Positions 8,277-17,386 are shown, counted from the first letter of the stretch. The stretch is DNA of 64,000 nt from Streptomyces sp. NBC_01268 (GCF_036240795.1 NZ_CP108454.1:8120001-8184000); one strand, 5' to 3'. Notes: generated by a model not told the origin, from the sequence alone. Numbers and translations: made by a program.

Positions 8277-9563
8277 ATGTCCACGGATTCGAGCAGTCAC
8301 ACACGATCTGCGAACGGCGGGTACCGTCTGGTGCACATGACAGAGTTGGCGGAAGCCTGCCTCGAGGATGCGAACAACATCTTGGTCGCGCCTCCGCCGT
8401 TGCGGGACAATGAACTGATCAGGACCTTCTTCGGGTCCGTGATCACACCGGAGGAGCTCGACTCCGGTGTGCCCGACCTCGCCCGGAAGACCGTCTACCT
8501 GTGTGGCGACGTGTCCGGGATCAGCAGGCGCCAACTGGACGCGGCCGCCCGGGTCTTCGTGGTCCGGGAGCTGTCCCGCGGTTACCACGAGGACGCTGCC
8601 CAACCCTGGACTCTTGTCGACCTCGGACGCGTACCCGTCCGTGTCCACGGCGTCGGCGTGTACTACCGCGACTTCTTCGGAGCCGACGGCGCCGAACACT
8701 TCGGACGGATCCGTGCGGAGCACGTGTTCCAGTCCCTGACGGAGTCCACCAAGCCCGGAACGGCCCATCGCCGCGGAATCTACCTGACGCCCGTCACGCG
8801 CGAGGGCGACGACCTGCATTTCCGCCTGCTCCGCTGCTCCACGAATCTCTCGGGGCCGACCGAGGGCTTCGGTCCGACCGACACGCACATCGTCGAGACG
8901 CTGAACCGCGAGGCAGCCGTCGTCTTCCGGAACCAGGCGCCTTTGAACCACGTGCTCGCCCAGATCTACCACAACACCCTTGCCACGCCCGACCGCAAGC
9001 AGTCCAAGGCCAGGATCTCGTCCCATGCAGACAAGACCAAGGACATGCCCGTCAACGGAGTCATGGCCTTCTGCACCTTCTACGAGGGGCTCGACAAGCT
9101 GGAGCGCCTGGCCGAAGACACCTTCGACTACGGAGTGAAGGGTGCCAGTGGCCTCACCAGACTCCACTTTCGCCTCAAGGAGCCGGTCGAGGCGCGTGAC
9201 GGAGTCGATCTCCCTCCGCAGTTCACCCTGACCCTCTATCCCGGCTCCGTGTTCTTCATGCCGCTGTCCACCAACCGGCTGTACACGCACGAGATCCGGC
9301 CCTCGATGCTGGATGCCGAACTGCTCCCGACCCGCCTGGGATACGTGGTGCGTTGTTCGAGCGCCGAAGCCTTTCACAGGAACGGCCACACGTACCTCAA
9401 AGGGGCCGGCGATCCGGTGAAGCTGGGGCCGCCCACGGCGGCGGGCATGGACGATCTGCGCAGACTGTACGCCGAGGAGAACAAGACGTCGTCCTTCATC
9501 GACTACGGCGATGAATTCCCCTTCAGCATGAACACGGGAGATTACCTTGCCCCCCGAGCCTAG
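8277..9563 (+). CDS. AlkB-like 2OG-Fe(II) oxygenase homologue (first of a tandem pair)
   Basis: 428 residues. I did not recognise the protein by name, but the C-terminal half carries the metal facial triad layout of the AlkB-type fold: SHAD at H250/D252, then GSVFFMPLSTNRLYTHEIRP with H338, and a following TRLGYVVR arginine pair suited to bind 2-oxoglutarate. The N-terminal ~200 residues have no motif I can place. It overlaps the next gene by 17 bp, and the two proteins share the same core pattern (N..L...Y.NT...HxD...D), so they are probably paralogues acting together. The ATG at 8277 was chosen from GAAAGAAGG upstream; ATG 8337 is an alternative. Substrate (nucleic acid, protein or small molecule) is not predictable. 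Confidence 0.6.
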   Translation: MSTDSSSHTRSANGGYRLVHMTELAEACLEDANNILVAPPPLRDNELIRTFFGSVITPEELDSGVPDLARKTVYLCGDVSGISRRQLDAAARVFVVRELSRGYHEDAAQPWTLVDLGRVPVRVHGVGVYYRDFFGADGAEHFGRIRAEHVFQSLTESTKPGTAHRRGIYLTPVTREGDDLHFRLLRCSTNLSGPTEGFGPTDTHIVETLNREAAVVFRNQAPLNHVLAQIYHNTLATPDRKQSKARISSHADKTKDMPVNGVMAFCTFYEGLDKLERLAEDTFDYGVKGASGLTRLHFRLKEPVEARDGVDLPPQFTLTLYPGSVFFMPLSTNRLYTHEIRPSMLDAELLPTRLGYVVRCSSAEAFHRNGHTYLKGAGDPVKLGPPTAAGMDDLRRLYAEENKTSSFIDYGDEFPFSMNTGDYLAPRA

Positions 9564-10317
9564 GATCGCGGACGGGATCCTCTCGTGTGCCGTGCCCGCC
9601 GAGGAGGACTTCTTCGCGGAGCTGTCCGCCTCGACCCGGATGGAAGACGTGGGAAAGGGCCGGCAAGGCGCCGTGCTCGCCAGGATCGACGGCGCGGGCG
9701 GTGTGCCCCTCGTACGCACCACCACCCGATACGGCAGCCCGGCACAGCGTTTCCGGGCCGTGCACGAACGACTGGCGCGACGGGTTCAGGAACGTGCGGG
9801 AATCCCGGTCGCCTTCAACAACGCGCTCATCGAGAAGTACGCGAACACGTACAGGACGATGGGCGGTCATTCCGACCAGGCCCTCGACCTGGCCGGCGAT
9901 TCGTTCATCGCCGTCTTCTCCTGCTATCGGCATCCCGAGGCGAGTCCACCGAGGAAGCTGATCTTCGAATCGAAGGAGGAAGGTGGCGAGAGGTTCGAGA
10001 TCCCCCTGGCTCACCAGAGTTTCGTCGCGTTCTCCGTCGACTCGAACAGACGACTCAAGCACAGAATCGTGGGGGACACGTCGGCCCCGAGGGCGGACAA
10101 CGAATGGTTGGGTGTGACGTTCCGGACGTCGAAGACCGTCGTACGGTTTCGCGACGGACATGCGTACCTCCCGCAGGGCCCGCGCCTCATGGCGGCCGAC
10201 GAGGACCAGGCGCAGGAGTTCTACCGACTCCGGCGCCGTGAGAACGCCGAAGCGGACTTCACCTACCCCCTGCTGACGTACACCCTCAGTGAGAGTGACC
10301 TGATGCCGCCCGTCTGA
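9547..10317 (+). CDS. AlkB-like 2OG-Fe(II) oxygenase homologue (second of a tandem pair)
   Basis: 256 residues from a TTG at 9547, chosen because GGGAG lies 6 nt upstream; it starts inside the end of the preceding gene, implying translational coupling. GGHSD gives H108/D110 and LKHRIV gives H172, followed by LGVTFR, whose arginine fits 2-oxoglutarate binding. N-terminal NNALIEKYANTYRTMGGH aligns with the corresponding part of the upstream protein. The core is close to a minimal AlkB domain in length. Whether the pair forms a heterodimer, and what it oxidises, is inference only. A leaderless regulator gene follows 112 bp downstream on the same strand. Confidence 0.6.
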   Translation: MPPEPRIADGILSCAVPAEEDFFAELSASTRMEDVGKGRQGAVLARIDGAGGVPLVRTTTRYGSPAQRFRAVHERLARRVQERAGIPVAFNNALIEKYANTYRTMGGHSDQALDLAGDSFIAVFSCYRHPEASPPRKLIFESKEEGGERFEIPLAHQSFVAFSVDSNRRLKHRIVGDTSAPRADNEWLGVTFRTSKTVVRFRDGHAYLPQGPRLMAADEDQAQEFYRLRRRENAEADFTYPLLTYTLSESDLMPPV

Positions 10318-10417
10318 CGTGAAGGGTGCATTCCCTCGACTCTCCGCAGATCAGGAAGGCGGCGAGCGAGTCATGGGATCCGTGGTTCAGGACTGGCGAA
10401 ACCGGAATCGCAAATCG

Positions 10418-10423
10418 TATAAT
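10418..10423 (+). promoter_or_regulatory. Consensus -10 box TATAAT, leaderless start
   Basis: A perfect TATAAT ends 6 nt before the ATG at 10430, so transcription should begin at the A of the start codon. No Shine-Dalgarno lies between. The -35 is weak (TGGCGA at 10394 with an 18-bp spacer). Confidence 0.6.
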
Positions 10424-10429
10424 TACGGC

Positions 10430-10792
10430 ATGGAGTCAGATGGGCCTCGGACCAACTGGACGTTCGTCACGAACCACGCCCGGATCCTCGCCATGATCTT
10501 GCGCGACCCGGAGGTCCGGCTGCGTGATCTGGCCGCGGATTGCGGGCTCACGGAGCGGGCGGCCGGGGCCATTGTCCGGGACCTGGAGAGCGCGGGATAC
10601 CTCACCCGGGTACGCCACGGCAGGCGCAACCACTACGAGGTCACGCCCGGAACCCTCTTTCGCCATCCGGTCGAGGGCCACCACGAGATCGCGGACCTCC
10701 TGCAGTTGCTGGTCGACCTCGGTCCCCGGGCCGGATCGTCCGGCCCCTCTTCCCTGAACGGTGAATACCGTGAGCGCGACCCCCACCTCTGA
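10430..10792 (+). CDS. Winged-helix transcriptional regulator (leaderless)
   Basis: 120 residues. A short N-terminus is followed by a winged helix-turn-helix: [20 protein letters not shown], then [20 protein letters not shown] as the recognition helix and [12 protein letters not shown] as the wing (residues ~18-80). The C-terminal ~40 residues ([15 protein letters not shown]) look like a dimerisation helix. The fold is MarR/GntR-like and the protein is probably a small repressor. I chose the ATG at 10430 rather than upstream GTG 10319 or ATG 10373 because a perfect TATAAT sits at the right distance for a leaderless mRNA. It could regulate the tandem oxygenase genes just upstream, but no operator is evident. 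Confidence 0.75.
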   Translation: MESDGPRTNWTFVTNHARILAMILRDPEVRLRDLAADCGLTERAAGAIVRDLESAGYLTRVRHGRRNHYEVTPGTLFRHPVEGHHEIADLLQLLVDLGPRAGSSGPSSLNGEYRERDPHL

Positions 10793-10904
10793 ACCCGCGC
10801 GCCGGCGCGGGATCCGGGCTCGCCGCCACCGGCCGGCGGATCCCCTTCCCGATGTCTCGAGGTTCCGAGTTTCCGAGGTTCCCAGGTTCCGAAGGGAGCA
10901 GGCC

Positions 10905-12098
10905 ATGACGGCTCTTTCCGACCGCGAGGCCGTCGCGGTGAATGACCGGTTCGGGCTCGGCGACGTACTGGCAGCGGCCGAGAGCGCCGCGCCCGTGCAC
11001 TCTCTCGATGTCGTGGCGCCCTATCTGCGGGACCGGTTCGCGGCCGGGTACGTGTCGTTCCTGTTCGTCGACGTCGTCGGCCGACGCATGCTGAGGGTCC
11101 ACGACACAGCCGCCGTTCCCCACGGGGAACCCGCTGAACCGGTCCCTCTCGCGGGCAGCAGCGTCTACGACTACGTGCTGCACAGCCAGGACGTGGTGGT
11201 GGCAGAGGGGGACGGCGGGTATCGGGTGCTGGCCCCGGTCACCAACCGCGGCGACACCATCGGCGTCCTGGAGCTGTTCCTCACTCACGTGACGCCGGAG
11301 GTACGAGCCCAGATCCAAGAGGCCGCACACGCGCTGGCGTACATCATCGTGACGGACCGGCGCTTCACCGACCTCTACCACTGGGGCAACCGCACGACCC
11401 CGGTCAGCCTCTCCGCGGAGATCCAGCGCCAGCTGCTGCCCTCCGCCTCCTGCTGTGAGGCGTCCGAGTTCGCCCTGGCCGGCGCCCTGGTCCCGGCGTC
11501 CGACATCGCGGGGGACACCTACGACTACAGCCTGGACGCCCACACCCTGCACCTGTCGATCACCGACGCCATGGGCCACGACGTCAGGGCTTCCCTCATG
11601 GCAACCCTGCTGGTGAACGCCTCCCGCGGCGCCCGCCGTGCCGGCGCCGCCCTCGCCGAGCAGGCACGCCAGACCCACCAGGCCCTCCTCGACCACGGAC
11701 TCCACAGCATCGCCACGGGCCAACTCCTGCGCATCGCCCTCGACGGGAGCGGCTGCCGCCTCGTCAACGCCGGCCACCCCTGGCCGTACCTCCTGCGCGA
11801 CGGCACGGCCACCGAACTGCGACTGGCCGTGAACCTGCCCTTCGGGGTCGCGGAGCAAGGTCCCTACCAGGTCCAGGACCTCGACCTGCGCCCCGGCGAC
11901 CGCCTCCTCCTCCACACGGACGGCATGCGGGAACGCGATGCCGAAGCGGTGGACCTGGCCGCCCTCCTGCGCAAGACCGAATCCGAGCACCCGCGTGAGG
12001 TCGTGCGCACCATGGTCGGCGCGGTCACCGACGCCTACGGCGGCCACCCGCCGAAGGATGACGCCACCGTCCTGTGCCTGGACTGGTACGGGCCCTGA
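10905..12098 (+). CDS. SpoIIE/RsbU-type PP2C serine phosphatase with N-terminal sensor domain
   Basis: 397 residues starting at an ATG preceded by GAAGGGAG. Residues ~15-160 look GAF-like (a probable sensor). From ~165 the SpoIIE-type PP2C catalytic domain follows: IQRQLLPS linker, [43 protein letters not shown] and the closing [10 protein letters not shown], supplying the Asp residues for two metal ions. Enzymes of this class dephosphorylate anti-anti-sigma (STAS) proteins and so release alternative sigma factors. Two STAS genes lie 4-5 kb away (16173-16894) but are not adjacent, so pairing is unproven. The region just upstream of the start carries short imperfect GGTTCCGAG repeats. Confidence 0.85.
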   Translation: MTALSDREAVAVNDRFGLGDVLAAAESAAPVHSLDVVAPYLRDRFAAGYVSFLFVDVVGRRMLRVHDTAAVPHGEPAEPVPLAGSSVYDYVLHSQDVVVAEGDGGYRVLAPVTNRGDTIGVLELFLTHVTPEVRAQIQEAAHALAYIIVTDRRFTDLYHWGNRTTPVSLSAEIQRQLLPSASCCEASEFALAGALVPASDIAGDTYDYSLDAHTLHLSITDAMGHDVRASLMATLLVNASRGARRAGAALAEQARQTHQALLDHGLHSIATGQLLRIALDGSGCRLVNAGHPWPYLLRDGTATELRLAVNLPFGVAEQGPYQVQDLDLRPGDRLLLHTDGMRERDAEAVDLAALLRKTESEHPREVVRTMVGAVTDAYGGHPPKDDATVLCLDWYGP

Positions 12099-12119
12099 AC
12101 ACGACCCTGGAGCACGGGA

Positions 12120-12500
12120 ACGGCCACGGACCGTCACGAGACTTCGAAGGCGCCCTCCTCGACGAGCACGCGCTGCGCCCCGGCCAGGGCTGGCTCATCG
12201 ACCAGTGCCTGCGCTTCTTCGCCCAGGCGCCCGCCCCCGGCTGCCGCGGCTGGCTCCGGACGGTCCGCACCGTCCGCTGCGGACCCGAAGACGCGAACGC
12301 CTCCGCCTCACCCTCCTCTGCTCCTCCGCACTCCGGGACCCTTCCGTCTTCCCCGCCCTCGACGACCTGCTGCGACGACCCGGCCCCACGGGACTCGCGG
12401 ACCGCGTGACCGCATACCGGGCCCTCGCCCGCCCGGAGAACCCCCGGGCGGAGGGCATGCTCGACCAACGCCCGTCCGACCAGTGCGTCGGACACGGCAC
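12120..12500 (+). pseudogene. Possible frameshifted remnant of an unidentified gene
   Basis: The stretch 12099-12648 has no intact gene. Two overlapping frames read like one protein broken near 12290: one contains LLDEHALRPGQGWLIDQCLR up to that point, and the other continues RLRLTLLCSSALRDPSVFPA and then LADRVTAYRALARPENP. I do not recognise the family. Codon bias is coding-like in both halves, each only on its own side of the break. It may instead be chance in GC-rich DNA. Confidence 0.3.
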
Positions 12501-12648
12501 AGCCGCCTCGGCGCTGAATGCCATCCGTCGCCGTCACCCCAAGACAACGGTGCGGCCGGACGACCCCGCAGACAGTGCGGCCGGTGGGTGCGGTGGCGGC
12601 TGGTGAGGCCACCATCGGGGCGTGCACCGAGTGCCGACGCGCCGCGGG

Positions 12649-13197
12649 TCAGGGCAGGCTGACCGCCCATGCAGTGAGCGCGGTGAAGTCTTCGCTGGTC
12701 AGGCCGTGTCGGGGGTCCACTCGGTGCAGGAGGGCGGGACCGTCGTGATGCTCCTTCACCCAGGCGCGGTCGAACTCGGTGATCTCGTCGTCTATCCATG
12801 CGAACGCCCGGCCCTGTGCCCACGCGACGATCTCCGGTGTCTTCCAGAACACTCCGTCCTCGGGCTCGATCCGCGGCGAAGGCCAGGGGATGAAGGGCAG
12901 CTCGGGCAATCCCAGGACCGGCCCGACGAAGGCGTTGGCCTCCTCCTCCCAGGTCGTCGCCCACACCAGGTCGAAGGGGAGTGAGTCCAACGCCGGTCCG
13001 TGAGCGGGGTTGAGCCACACGCGCAGGGGCCTCACCGGCCTGTTCGGCAGTCCCCACTCCGTCAGCCGAAGCCGCTCGGCGGCCTCCCAGCGGGGCGTCA
13101 CGAGCCGATGCGTCTGATAGCCCTCGGGCCGTCGATGCGGTTTCGCGGCATACGGATTGAGCGGTCCATCCACATCCACCAACAGCACCGGTCGCAC
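12649..13197 (-). CDS. HAD-fold protein of the HAD_SAK type
   Basis: 182 residues from a GTG. The N-terminus LLVDVDGPLNPY supplies the DxD nucleophile pair of the HAD superfamily, WATTWEEEANAF is the motif II region and FAWIDDEITEFDRAW the acidic C-terminal metal motif. This arrangement matches the HAD domain found in Swiss-Army-Knife RNA repair proteins and in stand-alone actinobacterial proteins, probably a phosphatase or phosphotransferase. No cap domain is evident. It is transcribed alone, with GGAG 7 nt upstream of the start. The substrate is unknown. Confidence 0.7.
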   Translation of the reverse strand: MRPVLLVDVDGPLNPYAAKPHRRPEGYQTHRLVTPRWEAAERLRLTEWGLPNRPVRPLRVWLNPAHGPALDSLPFDLVWATTWEEEANAFVGPVLGLPELPFIPWPSPRIEPEDGVFWKTPEIVAWAQGRAFAWIDDEITEFDRAWVKEHHDGPALLHRVDPRHGLTSEDFTALTAWAVSLP

Positions 13198-13431
13198 CAG
13201 CCGACTCCTCCGCTCCGCGTCGGACTCCGATTTTCTAGGCTAGGGCCTGTCCGGGCCGGCCTGGCGCCCCCGGGGGCCGTCCAGAAACGCGTGCGAGGCG
13301 GCATCCCGTGAGCCGCGTGTGCCGGCAACGGCGCCACAGCGCCCTCCGCAAACGGCATCCACCTGCCCGTGCGCCCCGACGTTCGCACAGGTAGAGCAAG
13401 AGGCGGCAGGAGTCGCCGGGGAACCGGTCCG

Positions 13432-14271
13432 TCACGGGAGGGCCGGAAGAAACGGAAGGTAGTCCGTTTTCGGGTCGGAAGGGATCACCGCATAGCTCGA
13501 CTCGGGCAGTTCGTTCCACACACCGGGCAGGTCGCCCAGTGGCTCGGAGACCACGAGGCGGGTGTCATCGGAGATCTCCCGGAGATAGTCCAGCTCGGGG
13601 TGGAGGCGCCGGACGGTCTCGGCCCTGCTGCTGTAGAAGAGCGAGCGGGAGCTTCCCTGGCTGGAATAGCGGAACGCCCACACGCGCTCTCCGTCACTCA
13701 CGGCCACCGTCATCTGCAGGGGGTCCGGTACGCCGTGTTCCTTGCCCAGCCGCTCGACGAGGCCCGCAGTACGGGCCACCGCGCCCGGAACGTCCTGGTC
13801 GAGGCCGAAGGTGATGGCCAGGTAGAACATCACCTCGGAATCCGTCGATCCCTCTATCGAGGGAAACAGCGCCGGGTCGACGGCCATGCAGAGGTCACGC
13901 TGCAGCCGGGGGAAGTCCGCGATGGCCCCGTTGTGCATCCACAGCCAGCGACCGTGGCGGAACGGATGGCAGTTGGTCTGCTGGACCGCGGAGCCGGTAG
14001 AGGCACGGACGTGAGCGAAGAACAGCCCGGAACGGACGTGCGCAGCGAGCTCACGCAGGTTGCGGTTGTTCCAGGCCGGTCCGACATCTCGGAAGACCGC
14101 CGGTGTCCGGTCACCGTCCGCGCTGTACCAGCCGACCCCGAAACCGTCGCCGTTCGTCGACTCGACGCCCATTCTCGCGTGGAGGCTCTGGTTGATCAGC
14201 GAGTGCTCGGGTCGGTAGAGCACCGTGTCGAGAAGGAGGGGCGACCCCGAGTACGTCAGCCAGCGACACAT
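13432..14271 (-). CDS. Class II glutamine amidotransferase
   Basis: 279 residues. The start at 14271 is fixed by AAAGGGA upstream and by the need for Cys at position 2: MCRWLTYSG gives the N-terminal nucleophile after Met removal, as in class II (Ntn) amidotransferases of the EgtC/YafJ group. Further signatures are STNGDGFGVGWY near residue 35, FFAHVRASTGS, then NCHPFRHGRWLWMHNGAI, which form the glutamine pocket. The protein hydrolyses glutamine, or a gamma-glutamyl compound, at this domain; no synthase domain is fused and no partner is adjacent. EgtC, the ergothioneine enzyme, normally sits in an egt operon, which is absent here, so that specific name is not used. Confidence 0.85.
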   Translation of the reverse strand: MCRWLTYSGSPLLLDTVLYRPEHSLINQSLHARMGVESTNGDGFGVGWYSADGDRTPAVFRDVGPAWNNRNLRELAAHVRSGLFFAHVRASTGSAVQQTNCHPFRHGRWLWMHNGAIADFPRLQRDLCMAVDPALFPSIEGSTDSEVMFYLAITFGLDQDVPGAVARTAGLVERLGKEHGVPDPLQMTVAVSDGERVWAFRYSSQGSSRSLFYSSRAETVRRLHPELDYLREISDDTRLVVSEPLGDLPGVWNELPESSYAVIPSDPKTDYLPFLPALP

Positions 14272-14350
14272 ACGCACCATCCCTTTCAGGGCCCTTCCGA
14301 GCCTACGCCGCCGAGGTTTCGCGTCCGTCGCTGCACGGCTGCGTCCGGTG

Positions 14351-15244
14351 TCACGGCAGGGGCTTTCCGCCCGTGGCGTTGACGATCTCACCGGTGATGT
14401 AGGAGGCCTGGGGGGAGGCGAGGAACACGTACGCGGGTGCCATCTCCGCGGGCTGCGCGGGCCGCCCCAGGGGTGACTGCTCGCCGAACTTCGTCGGGTC
14501 GGGCATCGTCGCGGGGATCAGCGGGGTCCAGACCGGTCCTGGCGCGACGGCGTTGACCCGGATGCCCCGCTCGGCGAGCATCTGGGCGAGGCCGTGGGTG
14601 AAGGAGACGATCGCGGACTTGGTCATGGCGTAGTCGAGGAGGTGCGGGCTGGGCTGGTAGCCCTGCACGGAGGCGGTGTTGATCACCGAGGCGCCGCGCG
14701 GCATGTGGGGCAGGGCCGCCCGGGTGAGCCAGAACATCCCGTACAGATTGGTCTTCATCACCCGGTCGAACTGCTCGGTGCTGATCGCCTCGATCCCGTC
14801 CGGCTGCGCCATCTGGTACGCGGCGTTGTTGACGAGCAGGTCGATGCCGCTCAGCTCGCCCACCGTCTTGTCGACGAGGGCGGTGCACTCGCCCTCGTGC
14901 CGGATGTCGCACACGACGGCCACCGCGGTGCGGTCGGCCTGGCGGATCAGACGGACCGTCTCCTCGGCCTCCGCGGCCTCCTCGGGCAGATGGGTGAAGA
15001 CGACGTCGGCGCCTTCCCGTGCGAAGGCGAGGCAGACGGCCCGGCCGATCCCGGAGTCGCCTCCGGTGACCAGCGCCTTGCGGCCGTACAGCAGGTCGTG
15101 CCCCTGGTAGGTGTCTTCACCGTGGTCGGGGCGGGGATCCATCGCCTCGGTCGAGCCGGGATGGTCCTGGTCCTGCTCGGGGAACGGGGGCTGCGGGTGC
15201 AGCGTCACGGGGTCGGTGAGGCCGGGCTGGTCGTGGGAGGGCAT
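14351..15244 (-). CDS. Short-chain dehydrogenase/reductase (general-stress YdaD/YhdF type)
   Basis: 297 residues. After a ~48-residue Pro/Asp-rich N-terminal extension the Rossmann SDR domain starts: TGGDSGIGRA (cofactor loop), CDIRHEG, LLVNNAAYQ, SVINTASVQGY, and the catalytic YAMTK. The extension plus the HDLLYGRKALVTGGDSGIG pattern matches SDRs of the general-stress group that reduce unidentified carbonyls. GGAAGGAG lies 6 nt before the ATG. The flavodoxin-like gene 31 bp upstream on the same strand probably shares its transcript, suggesting a joint redox or stress role. Confidence 0.88.
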   Translation of the reverse strand: MPSHDQPGLTDPVTLHPQPPFPEQDQDHPGSTEAMDPRPDHGEDTYQGHDLLYGRKALVTGGDSGIGRAVCLAFAREGADVVFTHLPEEAAEAEETVRLIRQADRTAVAVVCDIRHEGECTALVDKTVGELSGIDLLVNNAAYQMAQPDGIEAISTEQFDRVMKTNLYGMFWLTRAALPHMPRGASVINTASVQGYQPSPHLLDYAMTKSAIVSFTHGLAQMLAERGIRVNAVAPGPVWTPLIPATMPDPTKFGEQSPLGRPAQPAEMAPAYVFLASPQASYITGEIVNATGGKPLP

Positions 15245-15275
15245 CGTGGTCTCCTTCCGGCAACGGTCACGGGAG

Positions 15276-15905
15276 TCACGTGGAGGGCGGATAGGGGGCG
15301 CTCTTGAGGCGGCGCGCGAGGTGCGCGGTGTTCGCGGCGACCGTGGCCGTGGTGGCGGCGGTCTTCTCGGGTGTCTTGTCGAGGTCCTGGTAGTCGGTGC
15401 CCTGCATGGCCTCGCCGACCCAGTAGGTGACGGCGTTCGGTGCGAGGGAGAAACCGACGTCGTTCAGGCCCTGGAAGATTTCGGCGCTGACGTGGTGGGC
15501 GCCGTCCTCGTTGCCGACCACGCACACCGCGGCGGCCTTGCCGTAGGTGAGCATGCGGCCCGCGTCATCGGTCTCGCCGAGCTCGGCATCGCGACGTTCC
15601 AGGACGCGCTGGGCGACGCTGGAGGGGTGGCCGAGCCAGATGGGTGTGGACAGGACCAGGATGTCGCAGCCCAGGACCGTGTCCCGGATCTCCGGCCAGG
15701 CGTCACCGGCACCCATGTCCACCTGGACGCCGGGCCTGACGTCGTGGTCGGCGATCCGGATCACCTTGCCGGTGACACCGTGATCGGCGAGTGCTTCCAT
15801 GGTCTGTTCCGCCAGCAGCTGGGAGCTGGACCGCTCCGGCGGCGGCGAAAGAGTGCAGACCAGAGCGACGGCGCGCAGCGGCGTGGTTTCGGTGGTGGCG
15901 TCCAT
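15276..15905 (-). CDS. Flavodoxin-like NAD(P)H-dependent oxidoreductase
   Basis: 209 residues. VALVCTLSPPPERSSSQLLAEQ at the N-terminus provides the phosphate-binding loop of the flavodoxin/FMN-reductase fold, and DILVLSTPIWLGHPSSVAQR and AAAVCVVGNEDGAHHVSAE are the FMN-contacting loops. Enzymes of this group transfer electrons from NAD(P)H via FMN to quinones, azo dyes or other acceptors. It lies 31 bp upstream of the SDR gene, on the same strand, so the two are likely co-transcribed. No clear Shine-Dalgarno was seen before the ATG. The C-terminal 40 residues are Ala/Thr-rich and variable. Confidence 0.82.
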   Translation of the reverse strand: MDATTETTPLRAVALVCTLSPPPERSSSQLLAEQTMEALADHGVTGKVIRIADHDVRPGVQVDMGAGDAWPEIRDTVLGCDILVLSTPIWLGHPSSVAQRVLERRDAELGETDDAGRMLTYGKAAAVCVVGNEDGAHHVSAEIFQGLNDVGFSLAPNAVTYWVGEAMQGTDYQDLDKTPEKTAATTATVAANTAHLARRLKSAPYPPST

Positions 15906-16172
15906 ATGGTCCGGCTACCCCGATGAGCATGCCGTATCCGCTCGCCCTGGAGACGCCCGCCGATCGAGGGTGGGGCCGCCCCAAGGGGGGCTGGAGGTCG
16001 GCGGAGCCGGGTTCCGCCACCCCCGACTCACCCCGCTGTGCCTCGGCGCCAAGGGGACTGGCGCCGAACCCCCTCGCCTCAAGGTGCCGGTCGGCGGTCG
16101 CCAACCGGCTCGCGACGGTCAGGAGGCGGACGACCGCGTCGCAGCCCGGTTGCGGCAACACCGCGGCTGGGC

Positions 16173-16580
16173 TCATGCCGCGGTGTCGTTGTCCGCGATG
16201 TGGAAGAGGCGGGTGGCGCCGGTGAGGTCGAAGAGGTGGCGGAGGTGGTCGGGCAGGGGGCCGGTCAGGATGAGCTGTCCGGGCTTGTTGCGGGCGGTGA
16301 GAAGGGTGTTGAGGAAGGTGGAGTCGCCGAACGTGACCGCGGTCAGGTCGAGCAGGATGCGGGTGGCGCCGTCGTTGCGGGCGTCGGTCAGTGCCTGGCG
16401 CAGGCATCCGACGCTGTCCAGGTCGAGCTCTCCGCTCGCCGTCAGCACCGCGGTGCCGTCGGGCCGGGTGGCGCGCCGGTGGACGCCGGCCCGGCCGGGC
16501 GCGCTGTAGAGGTAGAGGTTGTGGTCGTCCGCGCCCGGCGTGGACAGGACCTCAGGCCGAGTGCGGTCGTTGCTCGTCAT
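16173..16580 (-). CDS. STAS-domain anti-sigma factor antagonist
   Basis: 135 residues. After a ~40-residue leader, the STAS fold runs from VLTASGELDLDSVGCLRQAL to LILTGPLPDHLRHLFDLTG. The phosphorylatable position is in VTFGDSTFLNTLL, where D-S-T-F matches the D-S-[ST]-[GF] switch motif of SpoIIAA/RsbV. Such proteins bind and titrate anti-sigma kinases when unphosphorylated. The ATG overlaps the stop of the upstream gene by 4 bp and has GGAGG 9 nt upstream. The partner kinase and sigma factor are not in the window; the SpoIIE-type phosphatase at 10905 is a candidate activator. Confidence 0.82.
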   Translation of the reverse strand: MTSNDRTRPEVLSTPGADDHNLYLYSAPGRAGVHRRATRPDGTAVLTASGELDLDSVGCLRQALTDARNDGATRILLDLTAVTFGDSTFLNTLLTARNKPGQLILTGPLPDHLRHLFDLTGATRLFHIADNDTAA

Positions 16581-16894
16581 GACGAGGTGCCTCCATCGGG
16601 TAGGCCGAGAGCCAGGGGGCCGGCCGCCCGTACGGACGCGGGCGGGGGCCAGGGCCGGTCGGTCAGGACCAGAGGGATGCCGAGGGCTTCGCACAGCCGG
16701 CGTACCCGCGCGAGGACGCTGAGTGTCGGGCGGGTGGCGGGCCCGTGGGGCAGGTGCAGGTGCACGCCGAGTGGCCGGTAGGCCAGGACGAGGGTCTCCA
16801 GTTGCAGGGCCGCGGCGGCGCGGTTGGTGACGTCGAGGTCGGACGGGACGCTCAGGGCCAGGATGCCGCCGTCGGCGGTGTGTTCCACGGGCAT
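16577..16894 (-). CDS. STAS-like small protein, translationally coupled
   Basis: 105 residues. The start at 16894 is supported by GGAAGG 9 nt upstream. LALSVPSDLDVTNRAAAALQ resembles the first STAS strand and helix, and RRLCEALGIPLVLTDRPW the last. The central switch motif is missing: the sequence HGPATRPTLSVLAR has a Thr-Leu-Ser rather than Asp-Ser, so it may be a non-phosphorylatable STAS variant. It overlaps the canonical STAS gene by ATGA and is made with it. A decoy or constitutive role in the partner-switch circuit is inference. Confidence 0.6.
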   Translation of the reverse strand: MPVEHTADGGILALSVPSDLDVTNRAAAALQLETLVLAYRPLGVHLHLPHGPATRPTLSVLARVRRLCEALGIPLVLTDRPWPPPASVRAAGPLALGLPDGGTSS

Positions 16895-17386
16895 GGCGCG
16901 CTGCCTTCCACCAGGCCCGCACACAGCCGCATGGTCATCGGACGGCGACAGAGGGTGCGGGCCCGGGAGACCGGGTCGTCGGATTCAGATGTGACGGGGG
17001 CCGTCACAACGACGTCAACGACCTGGGCCAGGAAAGAGGGGGCTTCCCGGCCGTTCGACCGGCGGAAGAACCAACCCTCCGGGGTTGGACTGAAGCGCAC
17101 CGATGCGCGTCCGCCGGTCTTCGGGTACTTCCTACGTTACGCGCCTACCCGCTCTGCGCCAGAGCACTGGCCGTGGAGGGATGTGGAGGGGTGTTCGTAC
17201 TGGTCCTGGCGGAGGTTGCGCGGCTGGAGCCTTGCGGGTGGTTCATGGTCGTGCCGTCGGGATTGCGTCCGAAGGCGGCCTCCGGAACGGCGGGGAGGTC
17301 TTCCTCGGGGACCGTGCTGCGCGCCTCAGCCAGAACTCGGGGTACGAAACGGCCGGACCCGGGGCGTGCGTGAACGTGACTGTGAG
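16895..17386. other. No gene seen
   Basis: Short frames on both strands in this stretch lack coding bias, start signals or family resemblance. It separates the STAS operon from the IS-damaged region and may contain the STAS promoter. Confidence 0.4.
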
